Positions 1-5,296 of a stretch of 5,296 bases of DNA are shown here, one piece after another. Origin of the DNA: Capsulimonas sp. (GTDB lineage Bacteria; Armatimonadota; Armatimonadia; Armatimonadales; Capsulimonadaceae); NCBI GenBank assembly GCA_025963815.1, contig JAOQAA010000547.1:1-5296 (forward strand), given 5' to 3'. A model generated the notes under the pieces. The model searched no databases, had not been told where the DNA came from, and was given only the letters and a program-made list of their open reading frames with translations. Numbering within the stretch: position 1 is the first letter of the stretch; each line of letters opens with the position of its first letter. Both the position numbers and the translations under genes were made by a program.

Positions 1-2
1 TA

Positions 3-1439
<1,437 letters not shown>

Positions 1440-1468
1440 CCAAGCCTTCCAGTTCCCAGACTGAAAAC

Positions 1469-1507
1469 AAAAAAGAGCGTATCGCTTCGGCGGTGCGCTC
1501 TTTTTTT
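1469..1507 (+). terminator. Rho-independent terminator of groEL
   Basis: A 17-bp stem (1469-1485 with 1490-1506) is capped by a TTCG tetraloop closed by C-G, the exceptionally stable cUUCGg type. Two G-T pairs are the only non-Watson-Crick positions. The descending arm ends in seven Ts (1501-1507). The stem starts about 30 bases after the groEL stop codon. Because the ascending arm begins with an A run, the hairpin could also stop transcription arriving from the other strand, although no minus-strand gene ends here. Confidence 0.93.
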
Positions 1508-1519
1508 GCGTCTGCATGG

Positions 1520-1548
1520 TTGATTGCGCGCATTTTTGCGTACACTAT
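1520..1548 (+). promoter_or_regulatory. Possible sigma70-type promoter for ppk2
   Basis: TTGATT (1520-1525; four of six match TTGACA) could be a -35 box. It is followed by TACACT (1541-1546, 15-base spacer) or, in another register, CACTAT (1543-1548, 17-base spacer) as the -10 box. Transcription would begin near 1553-1555, giving a leader of about 20 bases before the ATG at 1576. The position directly after the groEL terminator supports an independent start, but the boxes are imperfect. Confidence 0.4.
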
Positions 1549-1562
1549 GTATTCAGACCGTT

Positions 1563-1570
1563 GGGGAGGG
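1563..1570 (+). promoter_or_regulatory. Ribosome binding site that sets the ppk2 start
   Basis: The purine run GGGGAGGG lies five bases before ATG 1576. It favours that start over the in-frame ATG at 1516, which has no comparable site, sits just after the terminator T-run and precedes the likely promoter. Confidence 0.75.
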
Positions 1571-1575
1571 CAAGG

Positions 1576-2412
1576 ATGTCATACGCAATCAAAATCGACA
1601 AGCAGCAGAAGGTTCGCCTGAAGGACTACGATCCGGACGAGAAGGGCAAGAACACCAAAGAGAAGTGCGAACCGGAGATTCAGAAGCTCAGTGAAGAGAT
1701 TAACGCGCTTCAAGACCTGCTGTACGCCGCACAGACACACAGCGTCCTGATCGTGCTTCAGGCTCCTGATACCGGCGGCAAGGACGGCACGATTACCCAT
1801 GTGATGGCGGCTGTCAATCCGCTGGGCTGCTCCGTGGCGTCGTTCAAGGTCCCATCGACGGAAGAACTGTCACACGACTTCCTCTGGCGCATCCACCAGC
1901 AGGCGCCCGGCAAGGGCAATATGACAATCTTCAATCGCTCGCATTACGAAGATGTGCTCGTGACGAAGGTTCATAAAATCATCGATGAGAAGACCTGCAA
2001 AAAGCGCTACGATCACATCAACAACTTCGAGGCGATGCTCGCCGACTCCAACACGATCATCATGAAATTCTATCTGATGATCAGCAAGGACGAGCAAGAA
2101 GAGCGTCTGAAAGCGCGCGAAGCCGATCCGAGCAAAGCCTGGAAGCTGAGCGCGGGCGACTGGAAAGAACGCGAGCTTTGGGATCAATACATGGAAGCTT
2201 ACCAGGAGGCTATCAGCGCGACAGCGGCTCCCCATGCTCCCTGGTATATCATCCCCGGCAATCACAAATGGTATCGCAATTTGGCGATCGCGACGACCAT
2301 TCGCGACACGCTGGCGAAGTATAAAGACGAATGGGAAGAGGCGCTGAAGAAGATCGGGGAGGAGCGTCTGAAGGAATTGAAAGAGGCGCGCGGGGGAAGC
2401 AAACGAGCTTGA
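1576..2412 (+). CDS. ppk2: PPK2-family polyphosphate:nucleotide phosphotransferase
   Basis: Cytosolic enzyme of 278 residues that moves phosphate between inorganic polyphosphate and nucleotides, helping recharge AMP/ADP or GDP pools. A short charged N-terminal part (1-55) leads into the P-loop kinase fold. Walker A is LQAPDTGGKDGT (61-72, Lys69, Asp65). It is followed by HVMAAVNPLGC, the FLWR motif (102-105) and a Walker B region TIFNRSHYEDVLV (117-129, with Asp126). A lid region rich in Arg/Lys lies near 172-200 (EERLKAREADPSKAWKLS), then the C-terminal family block APWYIIPGNHKWYRNLAIA (221-239). This layout and the one-domain length fit the PPK2 group that includes class III AMP/ADP-phosphorylating enzymes, but the substrate cannot be settled by eye. 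The start at 1576 is chosen on its ribosome binding site; starting at 1516 would add 20 residues unlike the family. Terminators on both sides indicate a single-gene transcript. The C-terminal tail (252-278) is highly charged and probably helical. Confidence 0.95.
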   Translation: MSYAIKIDKQQKVRLKDYDPDEKGKNTKEKCEPEIQKLSEEINALQDLLYAAQTHSVLIVLQAPDTGGKDGTITHVMAAVNPLGCSVASFKVPSTEELSHDFLWRIHQQAPGKGNMTIFNRSHYEDVLVTKVHKIIDEKTCKKRYDHINNFEAMLADSNTIIMKFYLMISKDEQEERLKAREADPSKAWKLSAGDWKERELWDQYMEAYQEAISATAAPHAPWYIIPGNHKWYRNLAIATTIRDTLAKYKDEWEEALKKIGEERLKELKEARGGSKRA

Positions 2413-2445
2413 GCAGTTTCTGAAACTTTATCTTAGGGAAATCAG

Positions 2446-2478
2446 ACGGCCGGCGATGATCGCCGGCCGTTTTTGTTT
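2446..2478 (+). terminator. Rho-independent terminator of ppk2
   Basis: A perfect 11-bp GC-rich stem (2446-2456 with 2460-2470) encloses a three-base loop TGA, so the innermost pair or two may open. It runs into TTTTT, G, TTT (2470-2478). It starts 33 bases after the ppk2 stop codon and ends before the next promoter, separating ppk2 from the exported-protein gene. Confidence 0.93.
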
Positions 2479-2488
2479 GAAGGCAAAT

Positions 2489-2516
2489 ATGACTTGCAGC
2501 CTCCATTGATTATAAT
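2489..2516 (+). promoter_or_regulatory. Likely sigma70-type promoter of the exported thioredoxin-fold gene
   Basis: A perfect TATAAT (2511-2516) is preceded, with a 16-base spacer, by ATGACT (2489-2494; four of six match TTGACA). A TTG at 2494-2496 is too close to act as the -35 box. Transcription would begin near 2523, about 25 bases before the ATG at 2548. The ATG at 2515 overlaps the -10 box and so cannot be the start if this promoter is used. Confidence 0.55.
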
Positions 2517-2534
2517 GCACGACTGCCCGCCATC

Positions 2535-2540
2535 AAGGAG
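2535..2540 (+). promoter_or_regulatory. Ribosome binding site AAGGAG
   Basis: A consensus AAGGAG lies seven bases before ATG 2548. It fixes the start so that the protein begins directly with its signal peptide; the in-frame ATG at 2515 lies upstream of it. Confidence 0.88.
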
Positions 2541-2547
2541 CGCTCTC

Positions 2548-3831
2548 ATGATCAATCGATATCTCGCGGGCGCACTCGCGCTATTGCCTCTCATACTGGT
2601 TTCACCAAGCCATGCCGATACAGTGTCACTCCCAAAGATCGACCCCAAGGCGCTGGCGCTGCTAACGGATGTTGAGAAATCCGTCGAGAAAACGAAGAGC
2701 ATGTCCGCCGACTTTACACTCATTCGCCACTCTGTGACGGATAATGAGGATACTTGTCGCGTCGGCGTGTTCCGATTCCTCCGGCCAAACTATTGTTACA
2801 CGGAAGCGTGGACGAATACACGGGACGCGGTTTCGGGGAAATGGAAACGCGACGCTATGCCTCCCACGTATCGCGTCTCCGATGGAAAGTCACAGTGGCT
2901 TGTGGACAACGACGGTTCCTACATTGATGTTGGCGCCCCAAAACAAGGCGCGGGGCTCGCACAGGAGTTTAACCCGAACGCTCCATTGTTTGAAGCGCCT
3001 GACTCTGAAACGAAGCAGTTTGCGGATCAGCAAAAGAAACATCGGCTGATCGCTCTGACTTATGCGGGGATGCAGAGATGGGACGGCCAGGACTATCAAG
3101 TGATTGACTGGAGCTACAAGGTGGATGCTGGAATCTCGCATGCGGCGAAGAATCTCGCGCCTGGGGGGATCGCCATCTGTCATACGCACCTGTTTATTGG
3201 CGCCGATCACTTGGTGCATCGTTTCACTTACGATTGGAACACCGGGATGTCTGGCGAGGGAAACGTGAAGCACCTGCGCGCCAATGTCCCCATGACGGCT
3301 TCCAGCTTCAAATTTACGCTCCCGAAATACGCGCATGCGCCCGGGTCCGAACAAGTCGGACTGGTGGGAACCGCTGCTCCCGATTTTACCGCAACGAAAC
3401 CGGACGGATCGAATGTCAAGCTTTCCGAGTTTAAGGGCCAGGTCATTGTCATCGATTTCTGGGCGACGTGGTGTGGTCCATGCCAGGCGGAGATGCCGCA
3501 CTTGCAGCGTGTCTACGATCAAGTCAAGGACAAAGATGTGGTTGTTCTGGCGGTCTGTGTGAGCGACACCAAAGAGGCGTACGCAAAATGGGTGTCGGCA
3601 AAATCGGGCGTTTACACGTTTCCGACGGCGTTCGATCAGGGTTGGGGCACGAAGCAAAGTATCGGCGCGCTCTACAAAGTCAAAAACATTCCCACACAAT
3701 TTGTCATAGATAAAGATGGCAAAATCGCGGCGGGCTTTATCGGCTTAGACGCTGAGGGCAGCCATCCTCTCGCGGAAGCGCTTGCGAAACTTGGGGTTGA
3801 TGTTTCGACACCCCCAGACAAAAAGCCTTGA
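2548..3831 (+). CDS. Exported LolA/DUF2092-like plus TlpA-type thioredoxin-fold fusion protein
   Basis: A 427-residue protein, probably periplasmic. Residues 1-23 form a signal peptide (MINRY, a hydrophobic run, then SHA|D as the likely cleavage site); there is no lipobox cysteine. Residues ~30-240 resemble the LolA/DUF2092 class of lipid- or lipoprotein-binding beta folds: an opening helix with SMSADFTLIRH, FRFLRPN, the SDGKSQWLVDNDGSYIDV hairpin, and FTYDW. This match is by pattern and is moderate. Residues ~272-420 are a clear AhpC/TSA-TlpA redoxin domain: LVGTAAPDF, VIDFWATWCGPC with the CxxC at 308-312 (Cys309, Cys312), the cis-proline strand NIPTQFVIDKDGKI (Pro382), and FIGLDAEG. The family uses CxxC to reduce or exchange disulfides in exported proteins. 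Cys70, Cys83 and Cys211 in the N-terminal domain and Cys337 in the redoxin domain are additional. The gene has its own promoter and terminates against waaA. Codon use looks less C/G-biased than in groEL. The partner or substrate is unknown; a role in envelope redox or lipoprotein handling is inference. Confidence 0.88.
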   Translation: MINRYLAGALALLPLILVSPSHADTVSLPKIDPKALALLTDVEKSVEKTKSMSADFTLIRHSVTDNEDTCRVGVFRFLRPNYCYTEAWTNTRDAVSGKWKRDAMPPTYRVSDGKSQWLVDNDGSYIDVGAPKQGAGLAQEFNPNAPLFEAPDSETKQFADQQKKHRLIALTYAGMQRWDGQDYQVIDWSYKVDAGISHAAKNLAPGGIAICHTHLFIGADHLVHRFTYDWNTGMSGEGNVKHLRANVPMTASSFKFTLPKYAHAPGSEQVGLVGTAAPDFTATKPDGSNVKLSEFKGQVIVIDFWATWCGPCQAEMPHLQRVYDQVKDKDVVVLAVCVSDTKEAYAKWVSAKSGVYTFPTAFDQGWGTKQSIGALYKVKNIPTQFVIDKDGKIAAGFIGLDAEGSHPLAEALAKLGVDVSTPPDKKP

Positions 3832-3852
3832 CCTGGTCGCTTTCTGTGTGAC

Positions 3853-3883
3853 GCGGGGATCAAGAAACCTTCACGATCCCCGC
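3853..3883. other. Inverted repeat between convergent genes, possible weak bidirectional terminator
   Basis: A perfect 9-bp inverted repeat (3853-3861 and 3875-3883, GCGGGGATC/GATCCCCGC) has a 13-base loop. It lies 21 bases after the stop codon at 3829-3831 and spans the waaA stop codon (3860-3862) on the other strand. No T-run follows on either strand, so it is not a canonical intrinsic terminator. Its place between two converging genes suggests a role in stopping transcription or protecting 3' ends. Confidence 0.5.
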
Positions 3884-5191
3884 AATCCGCTCCAGCGTAA
3901 ACGCCGTTGCTCCCTGGTTCTCTTCCAAGATCGCCTTTGCCGCCGCGCCCATCGCCGCCTGCTTTTTGGCGTCCGTCAAGATCGTTTTCAAAGCAAGTGT
4001 CAACTCGTGCTCCTGCGCCGCCGCATCACTCTCCGTCGCCGCAATCTGTATCGCCGCGGCCTTCTCCAAAAACTCATCGACAATCTGCGGGAAGTTCTCC
4101 ATGTGCGGGCCGATCACAATCGGCTTTGCAAACTGCGCCGGCTCCATAATGCTATGCCCGCCCACGGGAACGAGCGTGCCGCCGACGAAGGCGACGGTCG
4201 CGAACTGGTAGGCGGCGGCCAGTTCGCCGTAAGTATCCAGCAGCAGGACTTCGGCGCTCTCCGACCCGTCTGCGGGTCTGGATCGCCGTCGCACGGCAAA
4301 TCCTGCGCGCTCGGCGAGGGCGGCGACGCTCTCGAACCGCTCCGCGTGGCGCGGAACAATCAGCAGTCGCGTATCCACAAGCGCCGGATCTTCCCGAAGC
4401 GTGCGCAGCGCGCGCAATAGGAGAACGTCTTCGCCTTCATGCGTGCTGCCGGCGACGATCAGATATCCCGTGAGTTTCGACAACTCCAGCGCTGCATCCA
4501 GCCCCTTTGCTTTTTCGGCGACGAGAGCCGCGTCGGCGGGTGTCTGGTCGTACTTAAGATTGCCGCTCATGGCGATCTTGCTCGGCGGCGCGCCGAGACG
4601 CTGGATGCGTGCGGCGTCCTCGGGCGACTTCATCAGGAGAGCGGCGTACTCGCCCAAAACTTTGGCAAGCATCGGCTGCACCCACAGATACTGCCGGAAC
4701 GACTTCGCTGCAATTCGTCCATTGACCATCACGACGGGAACGCCGCGTTTCTTGGCTTGATGGACGACGTTCGGCCAAATCTCCGTATCGACGACGATCA
4801 GCGCCGACGGCTTGATAAAATCCAGCACGTTACCAGCAACGCTTGGCAAATCGACGGGAAAGAAGAAGATGTTGCCGGGACCATAGAGTGCTTCATATCG
4901 CTCGTGCGCAATGGCGTTGCCGCTGGCGGTGATGGTTGAGAAGATCAGACGCGCCTCGGGAAAGCGCCCATGAAGCGAAGCCGCAAGTCCCTGGACGCTG
5001 AGCGTCTCGCCGACGGAGCAGGCGTGGATCCAGAGGATGGGGCGACCGTCCGCGCGCAGAGACTCGGGAAGGCGTCCCATGCGCTGGCGGAGCTTCGGCA
5101 GATGCTTCTTGTGGCGGAAGGCGTTGTAAAGGAGGACGGGCGCCATTGCGAGAAGCCAGATTGAGAGGAGGGTGGTGTATAGGGCGTACAT
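3860..5191 (-). CDS. waaA: 3-deoxy-D-manno-octulosonic acid (Kdo) transferase
   Basis: GT-B glycosyltransferase (family GT30, also called KdtA) that transfers Kdo from CMP-Kdo to the lipid A precursor at the inner face of the cytoplasmic membrane. At 443 residues it is near the usual ~425. Residues 1-23 form an N-terminal membrane anchor, followed by a basic stretch (RHKKHLPKLRQRMGR). The N-terminal domain carries WIHACSVGET (54-63), whose Glu62 aligns with the conserved catalytic-base glutamate, the FSTITASGNA block, and VVDTEIWPN (133-141). The C-terminal donor domain carries VAGSTHEGE (246-254), LIVPRHAERF, GELAAAY, and FVGGTLVPVGGHSIMEPAQFAKPIVIGPHMENF (335-367). Two family positions vary: DTE where ETE is usual, and GGHS where GGHN is usual; both look conservative. 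Start: ATG at 5189-5191, with AAGTAGG five bases upstream. Its other LPS genes, if clustered, would lie beyond the right edge. Confidence 0.97.
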   Translation of the reverse strand: MYALYTTLLSIWLLAMAPVLLYNAFRHKKHLPKLRQRMGRLPESLRADGRPILWIHACSVGETLSVQGLAASLHGRFPEARLIFSTITASGNAIAHERYEALYGPGNIFFFPVDLPSVAGNVLDFIKPSALIVVDTEIWPNVVHQAKKRGVPVVMVNGRIAAKSFRQYLWVQPMLAKVLGEYAALLMKSPEDAARIQRLGAPPSKIAMSGNLKYDQTPADAALVAEKAKGLDAALELSKLTGYLIVAGSTHEGEDVLLLRALRTLREDPALVDTRLLIVPRHAERFESVAALAERAGFAVRRRSRPADGSESAEVLLLDTYGELAAAYQFATVAFVGGTLVPVGGHSIMEPAQFAKPIVIGPHMENFPQIVDEFLEKAAAIQIAATESDAAAQEHELTLALKTILTDAKKQAAMGAAAKAILEENQGATAFTLERIAGIVKVS

Positions 5192-5196
5192 ATGGG

Positions 5197-5203
5197 CCTA
5201 CTT
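5197..5203 (-). promoter_or_regulatory. Ribosome binding site of waaA
   Basis: Read on the minus strand, AAGTAGG (one mismatch to AAGGAGG) lies five bases before the ATG. It supports this start, which also places the membrane anchor at the very N-terminus. No convincing -35/-10 pair is visible in the ~100 bases upstream. Confidence 0.6.
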
Positions 5204-5242
5204 CGATAGTTCACAACTAGCGGATGCCCCTGGCCCGTTCCT

Positions 5243-5296
5243 ACCTACCCCGGCGCTCCGCGCCACCCCTCCGTATGACCTACCCCCGGCCTTCGG
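5243..5296. repeat. Two imperfect GC-rich palindromic repeat units (REP-like), second cut by window edge
   Basis: Two units start 35 bases apart with the same opening: ACCTACCCC (5243-5251) and ACCTACCCCC (5278-5287). Each runs directly into a short palindrome. The first is GGCGC-TCC-GCGCC (5252-5264), then ACCCCTCCG. The second begins GGCCTTCGG (5288-5296), which would become GGCC-TTC-GGCC if the next two bases are CC. Same leader plus a variable hairpin is the pattern of dispersed REP-like intergenic elements. Two partial copies are thin evidence; a leader structure for waaA is the alternative. Confidence 0.45.

Noticed and set aside
1516..1575. ATG at 1516 as the ppk2 start
   Set aside because: It has no ribosome binding site, overlaps the probable promoter, and adds residues (VDCAHFCVHYVFRPLG) unlike PPK2; ATG 1576 has GGGGAGGG at good spacing.
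2473..2547. Upstream starts for the exported protein (ATG at 2473 or 2515)
   Set aside because: 2473 lies in the ppk2 terminator T-run and 2515 overlaps the TATAAT box. Either would bury the signal peptide behind extra polar residues.
2890..3699. Minus-strand open frame (269 codons) opposite the redoxin-fusion gene
   Set aside because: The plus-strand frame has a signal peptide, ribosome binding site and WCGPC domain. The antisense translation has no recognisable family and no start signals that I can see.
3782..4420. Plus-strand open frames opposite waaA (3782-4420, 4439-4939)
   Set aside because: They are antisense to a well-supported waaA, the first also overlaps the end of the fusion gene, and their Arg/Gly-rich translations look like out-of-frame shadows.

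Overview
The window suggests a Gram-negative (diderm) bacterium with moderately high GC. A Kdo transferase gene (waaA) implies that lipid A/LPS is made, and a secreted thioredoxin-fold protein implies a periplasm. The mix of genes (canonical GroEL, class III-like PPK2, a LolA-like/TlpA fusion, WaaA) would fit a lineage such as Armatimonadota, but that is impression-level inference; the window has no rRNA or other decisive marker.

Layout. From 3 to 1439 (+) lies a groEL gene whose 5' end is cut off by the window edge, followed by a strong UUCG-capped terminator (1469-1506). Next is a separate (+) unit: a possible promoter, a ribosome binding site and a PPK2-family polyphosphate:nucleotide phosphotransferase (1576-2412), closed by a GC-rich terminator (2446-2478). 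A third (+) unit follows, with a perfect TATAAT -10 box, an AAGGAG ribosome binding site and a 427-residue exported protein (2548-3831). That protein has a signal peptide, a LolA/DUF2092-like domain and a TlpA-type thioredoxin domain with WCGPC. It converges tail-to-tail on waaA (3860-5191, minus strand). Only 28 bases separate the two genes, and a 9-bp inverted repeat spans the waaA stop codon. The last ~105 bases hold the waaA leader and two imperfect GC-rich palindromic repeat units that run off the right edge.

The genes look like independent housekeeping or stress units, not one operon: each + strand gene has its own start signals, and the first two have clear terminators. The loose shared theme is stress and envelope maintenance: protein folding, polyphosphate-driven nucleotide recharging, periplasmic redox, and LPS core priming. 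I see no phage, CRISPR, transposase, toxin-antitoxin or defence genes, and no convincing new multi-gene system. The items most worth a second look are the LolA-like/thioredoxin fusion with extra cysteines, the palindromic repeats at the right edge, and the anomalous first ~27 bases of groEL.
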